Shown: positions 53,627 through 62,343 of the stretch, in pieces | How positions within the stretch are numbered: position 1 is the first letter of the stretch | Layout of the letters: each line of letters opens with the position of its first letter | DNA from: Halalkalibacter oceani | Lineage (GTDB): Bacteria > Bacillota > Bacilli > Bacillales > Bacillaceae_D | Direction of reading: 5' to 3' | Length of the DNA stretch: 64,000 nt | Assembly: GCF_023715705.1 (NCBI RefSeq) | Contig: NZ_JAMBOS010000007.1 | Span: forward strand, 62,001-126,000 | Program-made: the position numbers and the translations under genes | Notes under the pieces: generated by a model | Seen by the model: only the letters and a program-made list of their open reading frames with translations | The model's database searches: none | Told to the model about the DNA's origin: nothing

Positions 53627-55228
53627 TTAAGCAGTTACTGGCTCTTTCATCACGCTTTCGTGAATTTCACTCACGGCTTTCCGCGCCGACTCGAACGCTC
53701 CCGCCATCCAGCCGGTATAATAGCTGAGATGCTCTCCGGCAAAATAAACACGCCCTTGAGGCCGGTTCAAAATTGGATAGTAATTTCGTAAATCGGACTC
53801 GGAGTATGACGCCCAGCCACCTTCACTGTAACGGATCTTATGCCATGCGAGGGAGAAGCCCGTCTCAAACTCTGTCGAATATTGAGGATGAATCTTCGCT
53901 CCCTGAGCCAGAGCATGAGCCTGACGCTCGGCTAACGACATATTGCCCATTGTCACTGCATTATTACCGAAGTTATAATAACCGACCAGGATGCCTTTCT
54001 GTGCCAGGAAATCAGAGGATGGATACCAGATTTGGTTGATGTCCATGTTCGTTGTCGTCACACCGCCGTACACACGGTCCTCTGTTTCCCAGAAACGGCT
54101 TTTGAATTGCAAGCCGATTTTCCCAGTCGTCGCATAGCTGATCTGGTTCATCGCATTTTTCACTTCCGCGCTGAAATCGGCTGGAATTTTCTTCAGAACC
54201 GGAAGAGGGATCGTACAAATACAGTACTCTCCTTCAATCGCCTGCGTTCCACCGCCGCTTGCCGAATAAATAATTCGCACCCCGTTGCCTGTCTGACGGA
54301 TTTCCCGGACGATCGCGCCAAAGGTAATTTTTCCGGCGAGCTTCCGTTCAAACGCTTTCGGGATTTGATCCATTCCGCCAATAGGCTGGAACATCATCAT
54401 TTGCTGGTTGAAGCTGTATTCTGAACTGAAATGATTCATCATCCCTGATTGAAGCAAATCAGTAAATGAGTGCAATTGCCCTAATGTACCAGGTTGATCA
54501 CCGGCTCCCGGAAGCTCGCTGTATCCCCGGGCGCTTGACCCCTGATATGTAAAATCGGAGGCGAGACCTCCCTCTCTTCTTAAGTATTCCAGCAGCCTGT
54601 CGGCATCGTCGCTTGAAAGTGGCTGATCAAGCGCCGATTGATTGACCGCTTTGGCGAGCAGCTCCGCCACATAACCGCGGGCGTCTGCCTTAATTTCATA
54701 CTTTCGGTACTTCTGATTTGCAAGTGCGCCGACATTTTCCTGATAATAAAATGCATGTTCATTTCCGTTTGAAAACACCTCTAACGGCACACCCAGCTCT
54801 TTACAGTAATCCATCGTCACATGATGCTGCGGAATACGCGCCGGTCCCGCGTTAAAGTAGTGCCCCGGATCGTAAGTCGCTGTTTGCATCACCCCGTTGA
54901 TTTCCTGCTCTTGGGTGCCCCGGCGCACTGTCCAATTTCGTCCACCGGTACGCTGACGGGCTTCAAGGATATGGCAGTCATAGCCGGCTTTCCCAAGCTC
55001 ATAGGCTGCCGTCATTCCAGCAATCCCCGCTCCTAAGATGAGAATCCTCTTCCCATTTCTACCAGTAAGGGCTAAATCTCCTTGAGTGGGAGGCTGAAAG
55101 GAACTGGCTGAAGCTGATGTTGATAAAAGCCCAAGTGACTCCATCGCCCCAAATACTGCTACTGCTCCTCCAACCTTTCCAACCCGGTTTAGAAAGTCTC
55201 TTCGTGTCATGCCGCGTTTCTGTTCCAA
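53627..55228 (-). CDS. Tat-exported flavin amine/L-amino acid oxidase
   Basis: A 533-residue FAD enzyme. The N-terminus holds a twin-arginine signal (MTRRDFLNRVGKVGGAVAVFGAM). The dinucleotide fold follows as RILILGAGIAGMTAAYELGKAG with HILEARQRTGGRNW, and the C-terminal FAD segment is GRVYFAGEHLSYYTGWMAGAFESAR. It resembles L-amino acid oxidases and flavin monoamine oxidases (B. subtilis YobN group); the substrate is not certain. Products would be imine and hydrogen peroxide outside the membrane. TTG start at 55228 after GAGGAGGG. First gene of the oxidase-RidA-tatA-tatC group. Confidence 0.88.
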   Translation of the reverse strand: MEQKRGMTRRDFLNRVGKVGGAVAVFGAMESLGLLSTSASASSFQPPTQGDLALTGRNGKRILILGAGIAGMTAAYELGKAGYDCHILEARQRTGGRNWTVRRGTQEQEINGVMQTATYDPGHYFNAGPARIPQHHVTMDYCKELGVPLEVFSNGNEHAFYYQENVGALANQKYRKYEIKADARGYVAELLAKAVNQSALDQPLSSDDADRLLEYLRREGGLASDFTYQGSSARGYSELPGAGDQPGTLGQLHSFTDLLQSGMMNHFSSEYSFNQQMMMFQPIGGMDQIPKAFERKLAGKITFGAIVREIRQTGNGVRIIYSASGGGTQAIEGEYCICTIPLPVLKKIPADFSAEVKNAMNQISYATTGKIGLQFKSRFWETEDRVYGGVTTTNMDINQIWYPSSDFLAQKGILVGYYNFGNNAVTMGNMSLAERQAHALAQGAKIHPQYSTEFETGFSLAWHKIRYSEGGWASYSESDLRNYYPILNRPQGRVYFAGEHLSYYTGWMAGAFESARKAVSEIHESVMKEPVTA

Positions 55229-55378
55229 ATTAACCCTCCTCTTGTTAGTAGATTCATCATCAGTATAATTTGATCTTTTCTGAATATTTTTTATTTTGTG
55301 ATATAATTTTACAGACTTTTTTGAAAATTGGTTCCGCTATTCTAACCTGACGATGATGAAAACCCGCGCCATGACAAT

Positions 55379-55402
55379 AAGAAAGCCGACTAACGGCTTT
55401 TC
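55379..55402. terminator. short hairpin upstream of the oxidase operon
   Basis: AGAAAGCCG / CGGCTTTTCT with a five-base loop, between the S-layer terminator and the oxidase start. T-poor; it may be an attenuator or a leftover. Low certainty. Confidence 0.4.
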
Positions 55403-55462
55403 TGAAAACCTCGGCCAGATGCGCCCCTGCCCCTGTACCACTATGTAACATTTTTCCCAAAA

Positions 55463-55500
55463 AAAGATGGTCAAGGTCCAATTGGACCTTGACCATCTTT
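55463..55500 (-). terminator. terminator of the S-layer-like gene, perfect 38-bp palindrome
   Basis: AAAGATGGTCAAGGTCC and its mirror image around AATT, followed on the minus strand by a T run. Very stable; expected to end a highly expressed transcript. Confidence 0.88.
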
Positions 55501-55516
55501 CTATTTATTTACAGTA

Positions 55517-58120
55517 CTATTCAACATCAACATTAACGACAGTCGTAATTAACGCATTGTTCGCACCACTGCGGTTAAGACGAAGAACGATGGAACCTTC
55601 CGTCCCAGCAGCAAAGCCGCTGACAGAATCTGTATTTCCTAGGAAGTTATTGCTGCCATCTTGATAGAATCCGGCATCGCTCACGTTCACAGAGAACGCG
55701 CTGATGGTCGCGACACTTACTGTCTCATTATCATCACTCAAGCTGATAACCAGGTCATCGCCATCGACTGAGTAAGCAACCGCGGCATCTCCTCTTTCAC
55801 CAGAGAAAGTAAGAGAATCAATGATGTCATCAACCGCTAACGCTTCTGTTGAAGTGATCTCAAGACCATCCACGAACGACGCTCCAGCAAGAGTAGGAGT
55901 CGTATCTACTACTGTTACCTCTGTTTCATAACGAACGATTGATCCTTCTTTCACTTGGACCGTCGCTGTACCTTCAGCGACAGCTTCAACTGTGAAGCGG
56001 CCATCTGTCGAATCTGTAGCAGGTGTATTCTCAACTGAGAGGATATCGGAATTTGAAGATTCAATCGTATAGCGACCTTCTCCACTGAAGTCATGACCAC
56101 CGATCTTCAAGCCTGATTCGTTGTACTCGTTAAGAACAAGTTCAAGTGTATTGTTATCGGCATTGAACGGATTCACATCGACTTCTGCATCTCTTGATGG
56201 ATTGACAAGCTCAAGTGAGCGGCTGGCAACCTCAAGGTCCGCATCAACGGTGACATCAAGAGAAGCGAGGACATCGCCTGCCTCATTGACGATTTCCAAT
56301 GTGCCGCTTCCTTCGTTGGCGCTATCCGCACTTACTTCCACGACAACGTTTCCTTCACTGTTTGTCCCGTCGGCAGGATCGTACGCAGCTGTCAGAATTG
56401 TATCCCCGTCGCTGTTTTCGACGGCTTCAATCGTTTCAGCAAATCCTTTCACCGCATCACCAAACTGGTCTCTTACCGTTAAAGCGAAGTTATCCGTCCC
56501 GTCGATGACAAGACCGATTTCTTCTTTGGAAACTTCCGCTTCTGTCGCTTCTCTTTCCTCAGAAGTCACAGTCGCTTCAACTTCATACTCAACGTCGCCA
56601 GCTGTAATCGTGAATGTCACGTCTCCATCGGAAATTGGTGTAATGACGCCATCCTCATCAATTAAAGCTACTGTCTGATCGGAAGAAGAGAATTCAAATA
56701 CCTCGCGATCGGCAGATAAAGATGCTGTTCTTCCATCACGATATTCAACAGCAATATTAGCAAGGCTGATGTTATCATCAGACGTACTAATCACGCCACT
56801 TTCGCTGTGGACATCTTCATTGAAACGAATGTCGGCACCGTCAATCGAAACAATCGATGTCTGAAAGCTTTCAACAGTTACAGTTGTCACGTCAGACGTT
56901 AGCTCGAAATCGTTCTCGCCTGTTACTCTTACTTGATAGTCGAACGAATCGCCTGCTTCGAGGTTCGCTGCATTAAGCTCTCCCGTACGGGCATCAGCAA
57001 GCACATTATTGTCTGAAACAAGGAATTCAAACTCATAGCCCATGTCTTCGAGATAAGCCATTGGCAGTGCTTCGCCGTTCACTGAGAATGTTAGGAACTG
57101 CCCGTCCGCTCCAGCATCAACAGTCGTTGTGGTACCGGCAATTTCTTCAATTTCAAGCGTTTCAACGGTAAATTCCGCTTCAGCTGTCAGCGCTTCTTCG
57201 TCTTCGCCGACGGTGACACGAGCGACATAATCGCCTAGTGGAAGCTGGCTGAAATCAACAGCAGCGACGCCTGCTTCAACAGGAACAGATTCAGAATAAG
57301 CCGCTTCCTGATCTGTTTCTCCATTGGCGAAAAGCTCAATTGTAGCGCCAAGTCCGGCAGTGGCACCAGCAACATCAACGCTGACGTTTGTCACGCCTGT
57401 GTTGTTTGTTGTCACTTGCACGTCGCCAAGGCTTAGCTCTTCATCTTCCTCTTCGTAGCCAATGCGCTCGCTCGGTACTTCTGTACGATGTAAGAACGCC
57501 GCTGATTCAGCACGAAGCACAGTTGCGCCCGGATCAAAAGTTCCGTTTGTGCGACCGCCCACAATTCCAAGATCAACAAGCGTCTCAACTGCCCCTTCAT
57601 ACCAGGAACCAGCTACTACATCCGGGAATGTCGTGTTATTTCCTGCTCCCTCTTCCGCTTCAAGCATGTACGCAGCCTTTACCATTACCGCAAATTCGGC
57701 ACGTGTTACAGTTGCATTCGGTCGGAAAGACCCATCTGGGAAGCCGTTCAGAATGCCGCGTTCTACTAACGCTGCGATTGGAGCTGTATACCATACACCA
57801 TTCTTTGTATCTGTGAAATCAAGTGTCGCGTTTGGATTGGTACCGATCTCAAGTGAGTCGGCAATCATTTTTGCAGCCTCCGCCCGGGTTAATGTTCCCA
57901 TTGGCCGAAGTGTACCGTCTGTGTAGCCACCAAGGACTCCTTTGTCAACCAAATAATTTACATTATCATAATACCAGGCATTTTCATCAACATCAGAGAA
58001 CTGACTGGCGTCTGCGCTTACAGTCAATGGAGAGACAACCGGCGCAGCAATCGTGGCCACCATAGCCGTCGCGATTCCTGTCGCCATATACTTACGGTAC
58101 GCTTTAGAGTGCTTGTTCAT
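55517..58120 (-). CDS. SLH-domain surface protein, probable S-layer protein
   Basis: An 867-residue acidic protein. Signal peptide (to about 36, ending SADA), three SLH repeats (about 37-95, 98-160, 165-225) of the FSDVDENAWYYDNVNYLVDKG type, then a long series of bacterial Ig-like domains (ALIDEDGVITPISDGDVTFTIT and similar Big_2-type endings). It has almost no Cys, is rich in Asp, Glu, Val and Thr, and has an unusually strong terminator and a long untranslated leader, all typical of an S-layer subunit. ATG at 58120 after AAGGAGG. Protein identity as the main S-layer is inference. Confidence 0.85.
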   Translation of the reverse strand: MNKHSKAYRKYMATGIATAMVATIAAPVVSPLTVSADASQFSDVDENAWYYDNVNYLVDKGVLGGYTDGTLRPMGTLTRAEAAKMIADSLEIGTNPNATLDFTDTKNGVWYTAPIAALVERGILNGFPDGSFRPNATVTRAEFAVMVKAAYMLEAEEGAGNNTTFPDVVAGSWYEGAVETLVDLGIVGGRTNGTFDPGATVLRAESAAFLHRTEVPSERIGYEEEDEELSLGDVQVTTNNTGVTNVSVDVAGATAGLGATIELFANGETDQEAAYSESVPVEAGVAAVDFSQLPLGDYVARVTVGEDEEALTAEAEFTVETLEIEEIAGTTTTVDAGADGQFLTFSVNGEALPMAYLEDMGYEFEFLVSDNNVLADARTGELNAANLEAGDSFDYQVRVTGENDFELTSDVTTVTVESFQTSIVSIDGADIRFNEDVHSESGVISTSDDNISLANIAVEYRDGRTASLSADREVFEFSSSDQTVALIDEDGVITPISDGDVTFTITAGDVEYEVEATVTSEEREATEAEVSKEEIGLVIDGTDNFALTVRDQFGDAVKGFAETIEAVENSDGDTILTAAYDPADGTNSEGNVVVEVSADSANEGSGTLEIVNEAGDVLASLDVTVDADLEVASRSLELVNPSRDAEVDVNPFNADNNTLELVLNEYNESGLKIGGHDFSGEGRYTIESSNSDILSVENTPATDSTDGRFTVEAVAEGTATVQVKEGSIVRYETEVTVVDTTPTLAGASFVDGLEITSTEALAVDDIIDSLTFSGERGDAAVAYSVDGDDLVISLSDDNETVSVATISAFSVNVSDAGFYQDGSNNFLGNTDSVSGFAAGTEGSIVLRLNRSGANNALITTVVNVDVE

Positions 58121-58570
58121 CGAAAATAATTCCTCCTTATTAGTAAGAAAATAATCAAAGTGACAGTGACTCCGTTCCGATCCAGCATCCAATCCTGATC
58201 AGCATTCCCAATAGAATTCACTGACCCCCTTCATTCATCTACCATAAATTCTCGTCTCGTAAACTACTTTTGTTCACTTTTTGAGAATTTCAGATTATTT
58301 TATGTATTTTGTCTCTACTTTCCCAAAAATAATTGGCGATGAAATGAATGTAAAAGACAAGCTCAGTTCGAAGTACATGTTCATCTTAGATTTATTAAAC
58401 CTTTTATTCAATCGTGCATTGATGGAAGACTCACTAAAGGTTAGCGAGATTGAGAGATTTATCCTTAATCTGGTCAATAATACTAATCACCCTTCCTGCA
58501 AAACAAAAAGAGCAGAATCGAAAGGCTTATGCCTTTTCACCTGCTCTTTTCTCTATCCAGTTATCTTCCA
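58121..58570. other. intergenic region upstream of the S-layer-like gene
   Basis: About 380 bases without a gene between the Fur-regulated SLH gene's terminator and the S-layer start. A long AT-rich 5' leader fits S-layer genes. No convincing promoter could be picked. Confidence 0.55.
58506..58550 (-). terminator. terminator of the Fur-regulated SLH gene
   Basis: AAAAGAGCAG / CTGCTCTTTT with an inner AAAGGC/GCCTTT stem; T run on the minus strand. Confidence 0.82.
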
Positions 58571-60094
58571 TTACCTCTTTACAAACACAACATCATCGTC
58601 CTTATTTAAGAAGACGGTGACCCGGCGTCCTTCAAGCTCTTCCGCTATTTTTAAGTCAAAATCATAGAGACGTTCATCCCGTTGAGCCCAGTAATAACCG
58701 TCATATTCATAGAAGTCATCGTCAATGTCGACACCGTCTGCAAAGACAGCGTCAATTCTGCCTGTAAGGAGGTTTGTACACACTTCCACCACCTTGTCGC
58801 TGCTGTTGAATAGGAGGAGGTCACCTTGCTTCACCTCTTCCGCGCTAATTGTTTTATGACCTTTAACAATGACATCATAATCGGCTAAATCGATTTCATC
58901 ATGCAAGCCGCGGACCGTCGTGCCTTCAAGCCCTTCGATATAGATAAACTCATCCAGCTTAAATTGGTTGATAAATTTGCTGTTCTTTTTAACATCCTTG
59001 GCCTCATTCGTCAATTTGTAAAGAGTCAGTTCCCCTAAGCTGTTGTGCCAAATATCGGCTTCCCGATTAAAGGCATCCACAAAATCGATTTCTATCTCCG
59101 CAGGCACCTCTAGTGTGATTTTTTGCCCATTTCCATAGGAAATGCTGATCTCTCTGTCCGTCACATCGACTTCCGTTATTTTAGCTTTAGGAATCCGAAG
59201 ATACTCGTTGCGATAATAATGATACGTGCTCGTTTCTCCTGCCACGGTATATTGAATTGTGTAATCTGCCACAGCGAGCAGTCCCGCCCCGTGATACATT
59301 GTGACGAGCGCTTTTCGGCCGTCTTCCATTAGCTCGATGCTCTCGACGCCATGCTTTTGCTGCGAGGCTGCATGGTAAATTGAAAATTGCGACTCATCAA
59401 TCGTGTGAACTGGCTCGCTAAAGGTAATTTCAAGAAAGCGTCCATCCGAGCTTAATGCTTCGACTTCAACAATTTCGGTCGCTGTCTCATTTGGAACTGG
59501 AACGGTCTCCCTTGTCGCTTCATTTGCCCGATGAATGAGCACGGCCGCCTGGGCCCATGTTAGCGTCTCATCCGGCTTGTAAAGATCGGGTGTTACCCCT
59601 GTTACCATTCCTTCTGACACCAGCCCTGCTATGTAATTTGCCGCCCAATGGGAACCAGACAGATCAGAAAAAGGCAGCTCCTTCCCGCTTGGCTCAATTT
59701 GATAGGCCAGTGAAAGAACCTTGGCTATTTCAGCCCGCGTCAGGCTGTTTTCGGGGCGAAAGCTTCCATCCGGATACCCGTTCATCATTTGGGCAGCAGT
59801 GACAGCCTGGACGGCTGCCACATCATGTTTTTCCTCTTCAACATCAGGAAAGGAATAAGCAGACACCTCCTCCTCAAGTGGTAAGGCACGCATGATGATC
59901 GATGCAAATTCAGCACGCGTAATCTCTGCATCGGCGATAAACTGCCCCGGTTTAAGAATACCTCGTTCCGTTAACTCCTCCACCTCAGTCGAATACCAGC
60001 TTTCCCCCGAGACAGGAGCAACGGTTGTGACAATAAAAGCGATTACGAAAAAGAATACAATAAGACCAGACCTTTTAGCTTTATCGTGTTTCAC
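58571..60094 (-). CDS. SLH-anchored protein under Fur control
   Basis: A 507-residue exported protein. Signal peptide (to about 30), three SLH repeats (about 31-80, 82-140, 145-200), then a 300-residue C-terminal region, beta-rich with ITEVDVTDREISISYGNGQKI and a conserved-looking DVIVKGHKTISAEEVKQGDLLLF stretch. No heme- or metal-binding motif was recognised. GTG start at 60094 after AAGGAGG. A TTGACA-16-TATCAT promoter on the minus strand and three Fur boxes precede it, so it is expected to appear at the surface when iron is scarce. Confidence 0.82.
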   Translation of the reverse strand: MKHDKAKRSGLIVFFFVIAFIVTTVAPVSGESWYSTEVEELTERGILKPGQFIADAEITRAEFASIIMRALPLEEEVSAYSFPDVEEEKHDVAAVQAVTAAQMMNGYPDGSFRPENSLTRAEIAKVLSLAYQIEPSGKELPFSDLSGSHWAANYIAGLVSEGMVTGVTPDLYKPDETLTWAQAAVLIHRANEATRETVPVPNETATEIVEVEALSSDGRFLEITFSEPVHTIDESQFSIYHAASQQKHGVESIELMEDGRKALVTMYHGAGLLAVADYTIQYTVAGETSTYHYYRNEYLRIPKAKITEVDVTDREISISYGNGQKITLEVPAEIEIDFVDAFNREADIWHNSLGELTLYKLTNEAKDVKKNSKFINQFKLDEFIYIEGLEGTTVRGLHDEIDLADYDVIVKGHKTISAEEVKQGDLLLFNSSDKVVEVCTNLLTGRIDAVFADGVDIDDDFYEYDGYYWAQRDERLYDFDLKIAEELEGRRVTVFLNKDDDVVFVKR

Positions 60095-60124
60095 AGCTCT
60101 CCATTTCCTCCTTTTTATTGATAT

Positions 60125-60139
60125 AGATAATCATTATCA
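60125..60139 (-). promoter_or_regulatory. Fur box in the SLH leader
   Basis: AGATAATCATTATCA, 14 of 15 matches to the Fur consensus, between promoter and GTG start. Confidence 0.75.
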
Positions 60140-60202
60140 CTAAAAAACAAACAAAAAAAGAAACTCCTTTGAGTTTAATCATCCTTTCTCCCTATAAATA
60201 AC

Positions 60203-60217
60203 TGATAACGATTATCA
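60203..60217 (-). promoter_or_regulatory. Fur box at the SLH gene transcription start
   Basis: TGATAACGATTATCA, 14 of 15 matches, just downstream of the -10 element. Confidence 0.8.
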
Positions 60218-60226
60218 TTACTAATT

Positions 60227-60254
60227 ATGATAAACTGTGTATTCCATTTGTCAA
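60227..60254 (-). promoter_or_regulatory. sigma-A promoter of the Fur-regulated SLH gene
   Basis: On the minus strand TTGACA (60254-60249), 16-base spacer, TATCAT (60232-60227). Confidence 0.65.
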
Positions 60255-60262
60255 AGGATAAT

Positions 60263-60277
60263 TGATAATCATTTTCA
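60263..60277 (-). promoter_or_regulatory. upstream Fur box
   Basis: TGATAATCATTTTCA, 14 of 15 matches, just upstream of the -35 element. It could also affect the divergent small-ORF/DUF3231 transcript. Confidence 0.72.
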
Positions 60278-60359
60278 ATAAATAGCCTGCTGTTTTTCGT
60301 ATAATCGTCTTATCTTTGGTCATTACTAATAACACAACTTGAAAAAGGAGCCACCTTTT

Positions 60360-60515
60360 ATGTCGAATTACCATAAAAAGCTTTTAGTTCTTATTTGGAT
60401 GGGGGTTGGCAGTACATTACTCACCTGCCTATTCAGTACCATTTTGATTCTTTCATCCCGCCGCATACTTTCTAAATTAAATCAGCTTGCAACGATTCCA
60501 TTACAGGGGAGATGA
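60360..60515 (+). CDS. small single-pass membrane protein
   Basis: 51 residues: basic N-terminus (MSNYHKK), one hydrophobic segment (LLVLIWMGVGSTLLTCLFSTILIL) and a polar RRILSKLNQLA tail. ATG at 60360 follows AAAAAGGAG by nine bases. It stops four bases before the DUF3231 gene start, a likely two-gene operon. No family recognised. Confidence 0.6.
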   Translation: MSNYHKKLLVLIWMGVGSTLLTCLFSTILILSSRRILSKLNQLATIPLQGR

Positions 60516-60519
60516 TTCC

Positions 60520-61071
60520 ATGCCGATTCATGCAGTCGAAGCCTTAACAAAAGTTCTACATAGCTTACACGACGATGAAAGCAAACCACCTCTACATGTC
60601 GGCGAAGTGATGACATTATGGACGTATTTAGCTTTGTTGGAGGAAGCAATCGTGCTTGAGCAGATTTACTTAAATACGACAGAAGATACGGAGTTGGAAG
60701 AGCTTCTAAAAAAGATTCAAAACAAATGTAATGATCAAGTAACAAAGCTGAAAGAATTCCTACAGCAAGAGGGTGTTCCTTTTCCGCCAGCTGCTGAACA
60801 AAAGCCGTATTCCGAGGCGCGTGCTATCCCTGTCGGCGCTAAAATGTCGGACTCCGAAATAGCCAGTGCGATCAGCGCTAAAATGGCGGCCTTGATCACG
60901 CTATGTGCCACCGGGATTTCGCAAGCGATCCGAAACGATGTCAGCATGATGCTGCTTAAATTCCAAATAGAAGCAGTGAATATATCGGCGATTTTAAAAT
61001 CGTCGATGAAAAAACGCGGCTGGCTCAAGGTTCCACCGGCTTACTCTCCACCGGGCTCACCAGTGGAATAG
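60520..61071 (+). CDS. DUF3231-family protein (spore-coat CotF-like type)
   Basis: A 183-residue, mostly helical protein. HVGEVMTLWTYLALLEEAIVLEQIYLN and MMLLKFQIEAVNISAILKSSMKKRGWLKVPP fit DUF3231, a four-helix family related to CotF-type spore proteins. It has no signal peptide. The ATG at 60520 follows GGGGAGAT. Preceded by a small membrane-protein gene. Precise role unknown. Confidence 0.78.
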   Translation: MPIHAVEALTKVLHSLHDDESKPPLHVGEVMTLWTYLALLEEAIVLEQIYLNTTEDTELEELLKKIQNKCNDQVTKLKEFLQQEGVPFPPAAEQKPYSEARAIPVGAKMSDSEIASAISAKMAALITLCATGISQAIRNDVSMMLLKFQIEAVNISAILKSSMKKRGWLKVPPAYSPPGSPVE

Positions 61072-61072
61072 C

Positions 61073-61798
61073 TTACTCATCGGTAAAAAGCTCAGCCAGC
61101 ATTTTTTCCCGGTGCTGAAGAAAATACTTCGTTAATTGATAGTGTTCTGTTTGTTCATAGCTCGTTAAAGTAATGCTACCATCATCAAAACTGAAAATAT
61201 CCGCCTCCGGATACCCCAATAAAATCGGCGAATGAGTAGCAATAATAAATTGAGCCTGCTTATTCGCCGTTACATCACGCATAATCCTGAGAAATGTCAG
61301 CTGCCTGGCTGGTGATAAGGCTGCTTCCGGCTCATCGAGCAAGTAAATCGCCTTGCTGCCCTTAAAACGATGCAAAAACAGTGACAGAAAGGACTCCCCG
61401 TGTGACTGCTGATGAAGAGAGCGACCTCCATAGTCTTTAAAGCCGTTCTGATCAACCGTCTCAATATGAGTCGCAAACTGATAGAACGATTCCGCCCGTA
61501 AAAAAAACCCGTTTGTCAGCTTCGGCATCCATGACAGACGAATATGTTCACTTAAAGAGGCTTCCGCCGCATGTACCTCATAAAAATTGTTGCGTCCCCC
61601 TCCTGCTGTATGGAAATCACATTTATCAGCTACCGCCTCAAGCAGCGTTGATTTGCCTGAGCCGTTTTCCCCGACGAAAAACGTGACGCTCTTCGTCAGT
61701 CTAAGCTCCGTCAAACTGCTAATCGCCGGAATCGAATAGGGATAACGGTCAAATGAGGAAATGTCGTCCCGCAATAAAGTTATTCTCTTTAAATACAT
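61073..61798 (-). CDS. AAA/ABC-type ATPase, OLD/RecF-like
   Basis: A 241-residue ATPase. Walker A FVGENGSGKSTLL (residues about 40-52), the Q-loop region, an ABC-like signature SHGESFLSLF, and Walker B AIYLLDEPEAALSP with an H-loop in IIATHSPILLGYPEADI. This is the stand-alone AAA ATPase often annotated as an ABC or SMC-like protein, without membrane partner. ATG at 61798 after AAGGAG. It ends one base from the DUF3231 gene, convergent. Confidence 0.82.
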   Translation of the reverse strand: MYLKRITLLRDDISSFDRYPYSIPAISSLTELRLTKSVTFFVGENGSGKSTLLEAVADKCDFHTAGGGRNNFYEVHAAEASLSEHIRLSWMPKLTNGFFLRAESFYQFATHIETVDQNGFKDYGGRSLHQQSHGESFLSLFLHRFKGSKAIYLLDEPEAALSPARQLTFLRIMRDVTANKQAQFIIATHSPILLGYPEADIFSFDDGSITLTSYEQTEHYQLTKYFLQHREKMLAELFTDE

Positions 61799-61900
61799 AA
61801 TCGGCTCCTTCCTGTTAATTTGGCACCTATATTGTAGCATGGCTATCTGACATATAAAAAAGTGATTTAAATTTAAAAGCCGACATTTGTACCAAAAAAG

Positions 61901-61937
61901 ATATGAGCCTTCCTACATATTCGTAGCAAGGCTCATT
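61901..61937. terminator. hairpin near the start of the transposase remnant
   Basis: ATGAGCCTT (61901-61909) and AAGGCTCAT (61928-61936) form a nine-base stem. No T run; it may be an insertion-related end or a weak terminator. Confidence 0.4.
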
Positions 61938-61970
61938 TCAATTGTTTCAAATGGCATACAGATAGAAATA

Positions 61971-62231
61971 ATGATTTACACAAAGCGTAAAGAAACGATT
62001 GAACGTGTCTTTACAGATTTGAAACAAAAGCATGGGTTGCGTTGGACAAACCTGAAAAGGGTGAAATTCAAAACAGGAGATGCTTTTACTGCCATGAACC
62101 TAAAAAAAGTAGCCAACTGGCACTGGAGAAACACACATCCTCCAGGGTCACCAACCCAAAAGAGACAAAATAACGTAAAAGTGCCTTTGAGAATCATCTC
62201 TCAAAGGCATTTTGTCTACGGTCTGAAGGAG
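61971..62231 (+). pseudogene. IS1182-type transposase remnant
   Basis: A short stretch keeps the C-terminal signature of IS1182 transposases: KRKETIERVFTDLKQKHGLRWT, then AFTAMNLKKVANW. The usual several hundred N-terminal residues are absent, and internal residues appear lost. The hairpin TGCCTTTGAGA/TCTCAAAGGCA (62182-62209) lies near its end. It is a fossil of an element, not a mobile one. Confidence 0.75.
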
Positions 62232-62343
62232 CCAATATTACTGGCTCTTGTTAGCTTCCTTATCTCTTTTCACTCTTTCAAAAAATGCATTCCATCCATA
62301 TACCACCGGTCATTGGCAGCTCGTTTTTTCTTGTTCTAATCCA

